This document shows, piece by piece, positions 53,915 through 60,029 of a DNA stretch of 60,029 nucleotides (position 1 is the first letter of the stretch; each line of letters begins with the position of its first letter). Both the position numbers and the translations under genes were made by a program. The stretch lies in the NCBI GenBank assembly GCA_030750975.1, contig JASMHC010000020.1, forward strand, positions 1 to 60,029, given 5' to 3'. The notes under the pieces are model-generated. The model saw nothing but the letters and a program-made list of their open reading frames with translations. It searched no databases and had not been told where the DNA came from. This DNA is from Paracoccaceae bacterium. Its GTDB lineage: Bacteria > Pseudomonadota > Alphaproteobacteria > Rhodobacterales > Rhodobacteraceae.

Positions 53915-55126
53915 TTACACACGTTCGATAATTGTTGCAGCACCCATGCCCGAGCCGATGCAAAGCGTGGCAAGGCCAATCTCTTTGTCGGTCCGCTCCA
54001 GCTCGTCCAGCAGCGTCCCGAGGATGATCGCACCGGTTGCGCCCAGCGGGTGCCCCATCGCGATCGAGCCTCCGTTGACGTTGACCTTGTCGTGATCGAC
54101 GTTGAACGCCTGCTCAAACAGCATCACGACGCTGGCGAAGGCTTCGTTGACCTCAAACAGATCAATATCGCTGATCGCCATGCCGTTATCGGCAAGGATT
54201 TTCTTGGTGACAGGAACAGGGCCGGTCAGCATGATCGTCGGATCGGTGCCGATCTTGGCGGTCGCCTTGATGCGGGCACGGGGCGTCAGGCCGTGAGCCT
54301 CGCCAAACTCTTTGTTGCCAATCAGAACAGCGGCAGCGCCATCGACGATACCCGACGAGTTGCCTGCATGGTGGATGTGGTTCACCCGCTCAAGCTCGGG
54401 GTATTTCTGCAAGGCGACTTTGTCAAAACCGGGCATGACCTCGCCCTGATCCTTGAAGCTCGGTTTCAACGCGCCGAGCGATTGCATATCCGTGCCCGGG
54501 CGCATGAATTCGTCATAATCAAGGATCGTCAAACCGTTCACATCACGTACCGGCACGATGGTTTTGGCAAACCGGTTGTCGTTCCACGCCGCCTTAGCGC
54601 GGCGTTGGCTTTCCACGGCCATCGCATCGGCCATGTCACGGGTAAACCCATAACGGCTGGCGATAATATCCGCGCCGATGCCCTGCGGCACAAAGTAGTT
54701 GTCAATCGCAATCGACGGGTCCACCGCAATCGCACCACCATCCGACATCATCGGCACACGGCTCATGCTTTCCACACCACCGGCGATATAGGCATTGCCC
54801 GCGCCGCCCCGCACCTGATTGGCGGCCAGGTTGACGGCCTCCAGCCCGCTTGCGCAAAAGCGGTTGATCGACACGCCGGGGATGCTTTCATCCAGTTCCG
54901 AGGCCAGAACGGCTGTCCGCGCAAGACACGCGCCCTGTTCAGCAACCTGAGTGACATTGCCCCAGATCACATCCTCAACCGCGTGACCTTCCAGATCATT
55001 GCGGTCTTTGATCGCGTTCAGCGCGGTCACGCTAAGACCATTGGCGCTGACTTCGTGGAGCGAGCCGTCCTTCCGGCCCTTGCCGCGCGGGGTGCGCACG
55101 GCGTCATAGATATAGGCTTCGTTCAT
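53915..55126 (-). CDS. fadA: Acetyl-CoA C-acyltransferase (3-ketoacyl-CoA thiolase)
   Basis: A 403-residue thiolase that cleaves 3-ketoacyl-CoA. The nucleophile is Cys91 in [12 protein letters not shown]; the second active-site pair is in [15 protein letters not shown] and [10 protein letters not shown] (Cys). An AGGAGAATTG ribosome site precedes the ATG. It lies between the GST gene and fadB in the same operon. Confidence 0.94.
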   Translation of the reverse strand: MNEAYIYDAVRTPRGKGRKDGSLHEVSANGLSVTALNAIKDRNDLEGHAVEDVIWGNVTQVAEQGACLARTAVLASELDESIPGVSINRFCASGLEAVNLAANQVRGGAGNAYIAGGVESMSRVPMMSDGGAIAVDPSIAIDNYFVPQGIGADIIASRYGFTRDMADAMAVESQRRAKAAWNDNRFAKTIVPVRDVNGLTILDYDEFMRPGTDMQSLGALKPSFKDQGEVMPGFDKVALQKYPELERVNHIHHAGNSSGIVDGAAAVLIGNKEFGEAHGLTPRARIKATAKIGTDPTIMLTGPVPVTKKILADNGMAISDIDLFEVNEAFASVVMLFEQAFNVDHDKVNVNGGSIAMGHPLGATGAIILGTLLDELERTDKEIGLATLCIGSGMGAATIIERV

Positions 55127-55137
55127 TTCAATTCTCC

Positions 55138-55773
55138 TCAGGCGCGGTCGGCAGGGCTGCCGGGCATCAAATCATAAGGGTGTTTCCAGCCGTCCAGACC
55201 TTCGATGTTGGACAGCCAGCGGTCGATATTCGGCCAGTCGGCGCGGACAAAGCCGAAAGGTTCGGGGTAAAACAGATAGCCGCAGCACGAAAAATCGGCG
55301 TTGGTGATGCTATCCCCAACGATCCAGTCGCGGCCCTCAAGATGGGTGTCGAGGATCGAGTAAACGGTTTTTAGACGGCCCTGATACCATGCGATAACTT
55401 CGGCCGGGCGCTTTTCCTCGGGCAGGAAATTCATCAGGAAACGGGTCATGCCGGCCTGACCGCACAGCTTGTTGTTGTCCCAAAGCACCCAGCGCATGAT
55501 TTCGCGGGCTTCATCCGGGGTCGCACCGCCAAACTTGCCGGATTTATCCGAAACATACATCTGGATCGCGCCGGATTGGGTGAGTGTTCTGGCGCCATCG
55601 ACAAGCACCGGAACCTCGCCCATCTCGTTGATCGCGCGATACGCGGGCGTGCGGGTCTCGCCGCCGAAGAAATCCACATAGACCGGCTCCCAATCAAGAC
55701 CGGACAGTTCGAGCGGCAGCGCGGCCTTGTAGGCGTTTCCGCTTTCGCCGAAGCAATAAAGTTTCATCGTCAT
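55138..55773 (-). CDS. Glutathione S-transferase family protein
   Basis: A 211-residue protein with an N-terminal thioredoxin-like GST domain (MKLYCFGESGNAYKAALPLELSG; GEVPVLVDG and the SGAIQMYV motif near 65) and a C-terminal helical domain (about 90-205) with the VGDSITNADFSCCGYLFY segment. Specific substrate unknown; relatives detoxify electrophiles or act in thioether metabolism. A GAGGAGAC site precedes the ATG at 55773. It is part of the beta-oxidation operon, 11 bp before fadA. Confidence 0.82.
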   Translation of the reverse strand: MTMKLYCFGESGNAYKAALPLELSGLDWEPVYVDFFGGETRTPAYRAINEMGEVPVLVDGARTLTQSGAIQMYVSDKSGKFGGATPDEAREIMRWVLWDNNKLCGQAGMTRFLMNFLPEEKRPAEVIAWYQGRLKTVYSILDTHLEGRDWIVGDSITNADFSCCGYLFYPEPFGFVRADWPNIDRWLSNIEGLDGWKHPYDLMPGSPADRA

Positions 55774-55795
55774 CGCGCGTCTCCTCTGTTGCGCA

Positions 55796-55886
55796 GCGGG
55801 GGCTTCGCGCCCCGTCGCCGTATTCCCTCGAACCAATGGCGGGTAAACGGCGACCCCCGCGGAGGTATTTATTCAAAGAAAAAGTG
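55796..55886. repeat. Inverted-repeat cluster upstream of the GST gene; repeat relative (copy 3)
   Basis: Arms GCGGGGG (55796-55802) and CCCCCGC (55854-55860) enclose a GGGGC/GCCCC hairpin (55799-55813) and a GTCGCCGT/ACGGCGAC pair (55814-55821 and 55847-55854), so several exclusive folds are possible. The following GGAGGTATTTATTCAAAGAA resembles the tail of the repeat at 8101 and 37769. It lies between the second acyl-CoA dehydrogenase gene and the GST gene, and may modulate readthrough. No gene lies in 55774-56055. Confidence 0.5.
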
Positions 55887-56009
55887 AAACGGGTTTAGAA
55901 TTTGTTAGCCTTTCTCTTTCTATTCTGGATATGCGGTACAGGCTGGAGAGCCGATGACCGCCAAAGGAAAAGTCGCCCCGTCTGAGTCTGTGAACGGCCA
56001 AGGTGGGGC

Positions 56010-56050
56010 GCATCTTCCTGCTTTTTCTTTGTCCAAATACTCAAATTCCA
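56010..56050 (-). repeat. Intergenic repeat relative, copy 4 (reverse orientation)
   Basis: Read on the minus strand it contains GAGTATTTGGACAAAGAAAA, a close relative of the repeat tail (GATATTTnnGGACAAAAG). It sits directly after the acyl-CoA dehydrogenase stop, oriented opposite to copy 3. Confidence 0.45.
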
Positions 56051-56055
56051 AACCC

Positions 56056-57210
56056 TCAACTTTTGCTGTCAACAAGGCTGCGCGAGATCAGTTCCTTCAT
56101 GATCTCGTTGGTGCCGCCATAGATCCGCTGCACGCGGGCGTCGGTCCACATTTCGGCCACCGCGTATTCCTGCATGAAGCCATACCCGCCATGCAGCTGG
56201 ACGCAGTCGTCCAGCACCTCGCATTGGGTGTCGGTCAGCCAGTATTTCGCCATCGCCGCCTTTTCGACCGACAACTCGCCGCGCAGATGCTCGGCGATGC
56301 ATTCATCCAGAAAGGCCCGCGACACGGCAAGCTTGGTGCTGATCTCGGCCAGTTTGAAACGGGTGTTCTGGAACTGGATGATCGGCCCGCCAAAGGCTTC
56401 TCGGGTGTTGCAATAGGCAATGGTGCGTTCCACCGCGCCCTGCATCGCACCAACTGCGCCACAGCCGATGATCAAACGCTCTTGTGGCAATTGCTGCATC
56501 ATCTGGTAAAAGCCCCGGCCTTCTTCGCCACCGAGCAGGTTTTCGGGGGGCACCTCAACATTGTCGAAGAACAATTCGGACGTGTCGGCCGCTTTCAGAC
56601 CAACTTTTTCGAGATTGCGCCCGCGCGTGAACCCTTGCGCGTCTTCGGTTTCCACCACCATCAACGAGGTGCCTTTGGCCCCCGCATCCGGATCGGTCTT
56701 GGCCGCGACCATGATCAGGTTCGCGTGCTGTCCGTTGGTGATAAAGGTCTTCTGACCGGTCATGCGATAGGCGTTGCCGTCCTTGACCGCGCGGGTTTTC
56801 AGGTTCTGAACATCCGACCCCCCCGAAGGCTCGGTCATGGCCAGGGCCGAAACCAGTTCGCCCGATACCATTTTGGGCAGCCAGCGTTGTTTCTGGTCTT
56901 CGGTCCCATAGGCCAGAATATAATGCGCCACGATGCCCGAATGGATCGGGTTGCCCCAACTGGCCAGATTGGCGCGGGCGGCTTCCATCATGATCACCGC
57001 CTCATGGCCGAAATCGCCGCCGGCCCCGCCATAGTCTTCGGGGATCGACGGGCAAAGCAGGCCCAGTTCGCCAGCCTGTTGCCACGTGTCGCGGTCCATT
57101 TCACCCTGTTTGCGCCAGCGGTCAAACCGGGGTGCCCATTCGTCATTGATGAACTTGGCCGTCATGTCTGACAGCATCTGGTGTTCATCGGTCATCCAGG
57201 TCGAAGTCAT
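56056..57210 (-). CDS. Acyl-CoA dehydrogenase
   Basis: A 384-residue flavoprotein of the standard acyl-CoA dehydrogenase length. It has the FAD/substrate segment [19 protein letters not shown] (about 125-143), the beta-domain [12 protein letters not shown] and the C-terminal [12 protein letters not shown] and [14 protein letters not shown]. The catalytic base position (Glu) is present in the YGGTNEI motif. Substrate unknown; straight or branched acyl-CoA. A TAGGAGG site precedes the ATG at 57210. In operon with the small RHH-like gene, 10 bp upstream. Confidence 0.92.
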   Translation of the reverse strand: MTSTWMTDEHQMLSDMTAKFINDEWAPRFDRWRKQGEMDRDTWQQAGELGLLCPSIPEDYGGAGGDFGHEAVIMMEAARANLASWGNPIHSGIVAHYILAYGTEDQKQRWLPKMVSGELVSALAMTEPSGGSDVQNLKTRAVKDGNAYRMTGQKTFITNGQHANLIMVAAKTDPDAGAKGTSLMVVETEDAQGFTRGRNLEKVGLKAADTSELFFDNVEVPPENLLGGEEGRGFYQMMQQLPQERLIIGCGAVGAMQGAVERTIAYCNTREAFGGPIIQFQNTRFKLAEISTKLAVSRAFLDECIAEHLRGELSVEKAAMAKYWLTDTQCEVLDDCVQLHGGYGFMQEYAVAEMWTDARVQRIYGGTNEIMKELISRSLVDSKS

Positions 57211-57220
57211 GGCAATCCTC

Positions 57221-57433
57221 CTATCGTTTCCGGTCTTCCAGTTCCGCATTGAACAACCGCAGACGGTGCGGCAGCGCCTCGTCATCGGTCACTGAACCGA
57301 AATTCTCGAACAGAAACGACAAGGCCTCGCCCTCGTCCAGACCGGCCTCGGCGGCAAAGCGTTTCAGCCGCCGCCAGGCATCTTCGGTCAGGGCCAGATT
57401 GACCCGTCGGGTCAGGCGCAGGCGTTTGGGCAT
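57221..57433 (-). CDS. Small ribbon-helix-helix-like protein
   Basis: A 70-residue basic protein with a short N-terminal strand ([11 protein letters not shown]) followed by two predicted helices ([11 protein letters not shown] and [13 protein letters not shown]), the plan of ribbon-helix-helix DNA-binding proteins. The C-terminal 20 residues are charged. An excellent GGAGGGG site precedes the ATG. It lies between two acyl-CoA dehydrogenase genes, 10 bp from each, so it is expressed with them. A regulatory or antitoxin-like role is possible; no toxin gene is adjacent. Confidence 0.7.
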   Translation of the reverse strand: MPKRLRLTRRVNLALTEDAWRRLKRFAAEAGLDEGEALSFLFENFGSVTDDEALPHRLRLFNAELEDRKR

Positions 57434-57443
57434 ATCCCCTCCG

Positions 57444-59219
57444 TCAGAATTGCTCGGCGGCCAGCGCCATCAGCGGATCGGCCCCGCTTTGGATACGGGC
57501 CAGATGCATGGTGGTGGCGGGCAGTTGTCGGGCCATATAATAGCGGCCTGTTGCGATTTTCGTCTCGTGGAACGCTGCGTCAGAGGCACCCTCTTCCAGC
57601 GCCGTCATCGAAACCTTCGCCATCTGCGCCCACATGTAGCCAAGGCCGACATGGCCGAACATCGTCATGAAATCCGTCGCCCCAGCAAGGGCGTTGTTGG
57701 GGTTTTTCATGCCGTTTTGCATAAAATACATCGCAGCGGCCTGAAGGTCTTTCGAGGCGGCCTTCAGCGGATCCAGAAAGCCCGATTTCAGGGCCTCATT
57801 GCCGTCATTGTCCTTGATGAAGCTTTTGATGGTTTCAAACAGCCCCATGACGGTTTTGCCGCCGTTCAAGCCCAGTTTCCGGCCCACAAGGTCCAGCGCC
57901 TGAACGCCGTTGGCGCCTTCGTAGATCATGGTGATACGGGCGTCGCGGGCGAATTGCGACATGCCCCATTCCTCGATATATCCGTGACCGCCATAGATTT
58001 GCTGCGCGTTGGTCGCGCATTCAAAGCCGCGGTCGGTCAGAAATCCTTTCAGGACCGGCGTCAGAAGCGACACCAGCGCTTCGGCCTGTTCGTCGCCTGC
58101 ATGGGCGCGATCAATCATCACAGCCGCCCACATCACCAGCGCACGCGCCCCTTCGACAAAGCTTTTCTGGTCCATCAGCATGCGCCGGATATCAGGGTGC
58201 ACGATCAGCGGATCGGCCGGGCCGTCCGGGTTTTTCGCACCGGTCACGTCGCGGCCCTGAAGACGGTCTTTCGCATAGGCCAGACCGTTCTGATAGGCAG
58301 CCTCGGCCTGGGACAGGCCCTGAACAGCCACACCCAATCGCGCTTCGTTCATCATCGTGAACATGGCACGCATGCCCTTATGTTCGGTTCCCAACAGATA
58401 ACCGGTCGCCTCGTCATAATTCATCACGCAGGTCGCGTTGGCGTGGATGCCCATCTTTTCCTCGATCTTGCCGACCGAGACGCCATTGCGCGCACCCAGC
58501 GAACCGTCTTCGTTCACGATGAATTTCGGCACAATAAACAGCGAGATTCCCTTAACCCCCTCAGGCCCGCCGGGGATTTTCGCCAGCACCAGATGGATCA
58601 CGTTGTCGGACAGATCGTGATCCCCGGCCGAGATAAAGATTTTCTGGCCGCTGATCTTAAAGCTGCCATCCGCCTGAGGCTCTGCCTTGGTGCGCATCAG
58701 GCCCAGATCGGTTCCGCAATGCGGTTCGGTCAGGTTCATGGTGCCGGTCCAGTCACAGCTGACCATCTTGGGCAGATAGGTCGCTTTCTGCTGCTCGGTG
58801 CCATGCGCGTGGATCGCCGAATAGGCGCCATGGGTCAGACCCTGATACATCGAAAACGCCATATTGGCCGAGCTGAACATCTCGTTCAGCACGGCACCCA
58901 TCAGATGGGGCATGCCCTGGCCGCCATAGTCTGGGTCGCAATCCAGACCGGTCCAGCCGCCTTCGCGCACCTGGTCAAAGGCCTCTTTGAAGCCGGCCGG
59001 TGTTGTCACCAGACCGTTTTCAAACCGGCAGCCCGCTTCATCACCCGGACCATTCAGCGGCTCAAGCACGTCCGAGGCCAGCTTGCCGGCTTCCTCAAGG
59101 ATGGCCGACGTGGTGTCGCGATCCAGATCATCATAGCCCGGAGTATCCATGGCCGAGACGTTCAGAACGTCGTGCAGCAAATACTGCATATCTTTGACAG
59201 GTGCCGTATAGGTCGTCAT
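57444..59219 (-). CDS. Long-type acyl-CoA dehydrogenase (DmdC/FadE5-like)
   Basis: A 591-residue acyl-CoA dehydrogenase of the long subgroup, with an extra C-terminal domain. It has [19 protein letters not shown] near 160, [14 protein letters not shown], the catalytic-region [35 protein letters not shown], and the long helical C-terminus. The N-terminus ([13 protein letters not shown]) matches relatives such as DmdC (3-methylmercaptopropionyl-CoA dehydrogenase) and FadE5. Substrate unresolved. Located 22 bp after the merR gene. Confidence 0.9.
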   Translation of the reverse strand: MTTYTAPVKDMQYLLHDVLNVSAMDTPGYDDLDRDTTSAILEEAGKLASDVLEPLNGPGDEAGCRFENGLVTTPAGFKEAFDQVREGGWTGLDCDPDYGGQGMPHLMGAVLNEMFSSANMAFSMYQGLTHGAYSAIHAHGTEQQKATYLPKMVSCDWTGTMNLTEPHCGTDLGLMRTKAEPQADGSFKISGQKIFISAGDHDLSDNVIHLVLAKIPGGPEGVKGISLFIVPKFIVNEDGSLGARNGVSVGKIEEKMGIHANATCVMNYDEATGYLLGTEHKGMRAMFTMMNEARLGVAVQGLSQAEAAYQNGLAYAKDRLQGRDVTGAKNPDGPADPLIVHPDIRRMLMDQKSFVEGARALVMWAAVMIDRAHAGDEQAEALVSLLTPVLKGFLTDRGFECATNAQQIYGGHGYIEEWGMSQFARDARITMIYEGANGVQALDLVGRKLGLNGGKTVMGLFETIKSFIKDNDGNEALKSGFLDPLKAASKDLQAAAMYFMQNGMKNPNNALAGATDFMTMFGHVGLGYMWAQMAKVSMTALEEGASDAAFHETKIATGRYYMARQLPATTMHLARIQSGADPLMALAAEQF

Positions 59220-59241
59220 CTGGGTGCCTTTCAGTCAGGGT

Positions 59242-59646
59242 TCAGGCCGAGGCGCTCTCGGCTTCTTTCTTCAACCGTTCGATGGTGGTGCGCCCCCATT
59301 CCAGCTGATCGGTCAGATCAGCGATGGCGACATTCAGCTCGTCACGCTGTCGTTCCATATCGGCCAGCCGCTCAAGTGCGATCTCATAGGCGCTCTGGTA
59401 CTGGGTCAGTTGCTGGTCTCCGATGTGGTAGAGGTCCAACAGCTGGCGGATTTGTTCAAGGCTGAAGCCAAAGCGCTTGCCGCGCAGGATCAGTTTCAAA
59501 CGTGCCGCATCGCGTTTTGTGAAAAGGCGCTTCTGACCTTCGCGGATCGGGAAAAGCAATTCCTTGGCTTCATAAAAGCGCAGCGTGCGTGGGGTCACTT
59601 CGAAGACCTCGCACATTTCACGGATTGTTTTGGTTTCTTCGCTCAT
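59242..59646 (-). CDS. MerR family transcriptional regulator of acyl-CoA degradation
   Basis: A 134-residue regulator with the MerR helix-turn-helix and wing (TIREMCEVFEVTPRTLRFYEAKELLFPIREGQKRLF), followed by a long dimerisation coil (about 80-130). It lacks the cysteines of metal-sensing MerR proteins, so an acyl-CoA-type or other organic ligand is likely. As first gene of the acyl-CoA degradation operon it resembles the LiuR type, which controls branched-chain or fatty acid catabolism. A matching inverted repeat lies upstream. Confidence 0.87.
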   Translation of the reverse strand: MSEETKTIREMCEVFEVTPRTLRFYEAKELLFPIREGQKRLFTKRDAARLKLILRGKRFGFSLEQIRQLLDLYHIGDQQLTQYQSAYEIALERLADMERQRDELNVAIADLTDQLEWGRTTIERLKKEAESASA

Positions 59647-59713
59647 ATCTTCACTTCATTGCCGTTTTCGTCAGGGACGATTCCGGCTTCTCCTGATTTT
59701 ATTAGCTCATAAC

Positions 59714-59776
59714 TTTACGTTGACGTAAGCTGCACGTTACGTCAAGAGCGGCAAAAAGAAAGAGTTACGTAACGTC
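59714..59776 (-). promoter_or_regulatory. MerR-type operator upstream of the beta-oxidation operon
   Basis: TTGACGTAA (59720-59728) and TTACGTCAA (59737-59745) are perfect 9-bp arms with an 8-bp spacer. A second overlapping dyad TTACGT/ACGTAA spans 59715-59728, and GTTACGTAAC lies at 59764-59773. On the minus strand TTGACG (59745-59740) could act as a -35 box. Multiple ACGT-centred dyads just before merR suggest autoregulation and control of the operon. Confidence 0.7.
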
Positions 59777-59930
59777 CAAAGCGTTTCGGCTTGGTGTTAG
59801 GACACAGGCAACGTGGCGGAACCTACAAAGATTGCTCACGTCCCGAATTCACAGGTTGGTACAGAAACGTTTCAGGCGTCACCGCGCGAGATTACGCAAC
59901 CTGCTGTCTGGAAATTCGGATTTGGGCTGA

Positions 59931-60029
59931 TCAGGCATCCTGGCATTCCCATTTGATATAGGCCTTTGTGTCGACGGCCCATTTTTCGTCGATCTCGACC
60001 AGCACGGCGCTGACGAGGCGTTCCAGTGA
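59931..60029 (-). CDS. Transposase C-terminus, probably IS256 family (partial)
   Basis: An open frame runs from the right edge to TGA at 59931-59933 and encodes 32 visible residues (LERLVSAVLVEIDEKWAVD, then TKAYIKWECQDA). It has no start in the window, so the gene continues outside. The Leu-Val/Glu-x-x-x-x-Trp pattern resembles the tail of IS256-type (mutator) transposases. The terminal inverted repeat of the element should lie between 59780 and 59930; I could not identify it by eye. Confidence 0.45.
   Translation of the reverse strand, partial: SLERLVSAVLVEIDEKWAVDTKAYIKWECQDA

Noticed and set aside
52631-55177. An 848-codon open frame on the plus strand opposite fadA and fadB
   Set aside because: It is the antisense shadow of two strongly supported genes, is His/Arg-rich and has no ribosome site.
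55954-56080. Short plus-strand frame starting ATGACCGCC with a GGAGAG upstream
   Set aside because: It soon runs antisense into the acyl-CoA dehydrogenase gene and overlaps the intergenic repeat; no recognisable protein.
57249-59465. A 738-codon open frame on the plus strand opposite the long acyl-CoA dehydrogenase
   Set aside because: Antisense shadow in high-GC DNA; the minus-strand gene has all family motifs.
1-60029. CRISPR arrays, tRNA and rRNA genes
   Set aside because: No regularly spaced repeats with cas genes and no cloverleaf or ribosomal RNA sequence were recognised by eye.

Overview
The window looks like a core chromosomal segment of a marine-type alphaproteobacterium of the order Rhodobacterales (Roseobacter/Rhodobacteraceae). 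This rests on gene content and synteny, not on a database search: phosphatidylcholine synthase, a DUF484-xerC pair, ruvCAB close to ybgC-tolQRAB-pal-cpoB-tilS-ftsH, PrpE-type propionyl-CoA synthetase, fhs-folD, a DUF1127 protein, a LytTR membrane regulator, and a MerR-headed beta-oxidation operon. No rRNA, tRNA or CRISPR array was seen. Genes are dense, with many 1-4 bp start/stop overlaps, and the only mobile DNA recognised is the end of an IS256-type transposase cut off by the right edge.

Layout. 1-306: no firm gene, perhaps a decayed surface-protein tail. 307-2666: phosphatidylcholine synthase, XerC-type recombinase and DUF484 on the minus strand. 2870-4926: sterol-desaturase-like membrane hydroxylase and acyltransferase operon. 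4973-7908: transaldolase-like aldolase divergent from priA. 8147-12862: YeeE/YedE sulfur transporter, then MFS, MATE and prmA. 13113-13757: a small membrane protein and a DUF1127 protein. 14137-16446: ruvC-ruvA-ruvB, with a large nested hairpin between ruvA and ruvB. 16456-18011: two unrecognised genes. 18068-26833: the complete Tol-Pal envelope locus with tilS and ftsH, closed by a strong terminator.

27093-34644: DUF418 protein, cysteine synthase, the one-carbon pair fhs-folD, a two-domain CDGSH protein, a thioesterase and a membrane LytTR regulator. 34593-37687: PdeM and the Lhr-type helicase of the ligase-associated DNA repair module, without the ligase and exonuclease that normally accompany them. 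37845-42284: prpE and a MaeB-type malic enzyme, which fit growth on propionate and other gluconeogenic substrates; the prpE leader carries a cluster of TTTGCAAA boxes. 42509-46111: nucleoside salvage genes cdd-deoA-deoB-upp. 46177-48203: a secreted repeat protein and a membrane protein that looks like a degenerate M48 peptidase. 48275-51573: an acyl-CoA ligase, a DMT permease and a sulfotransferase.

51710-59646: seven minus-strand genes that look like one fatty acid/acyl-CoA degradation operon: merR, acyl-CoA dehydrogenase, a 70-residue ribbon-helix-helix-like protein, a second acyl-CoA dehydrogenase, GST, thiolase and the bifunctional hydratase/dehydrogenase. A 26-bp perfect inverted repeat lies just upstream of merR. 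I found no obviously new multi-gene system. The less ordinary signals are regulatory DNA (prpE boxes, MerR operator, several perfect dyads, SOS-like boxes), a nested hairpin, a four-copy intergenic repeat, and a few unrecognised or degenerate proteins.
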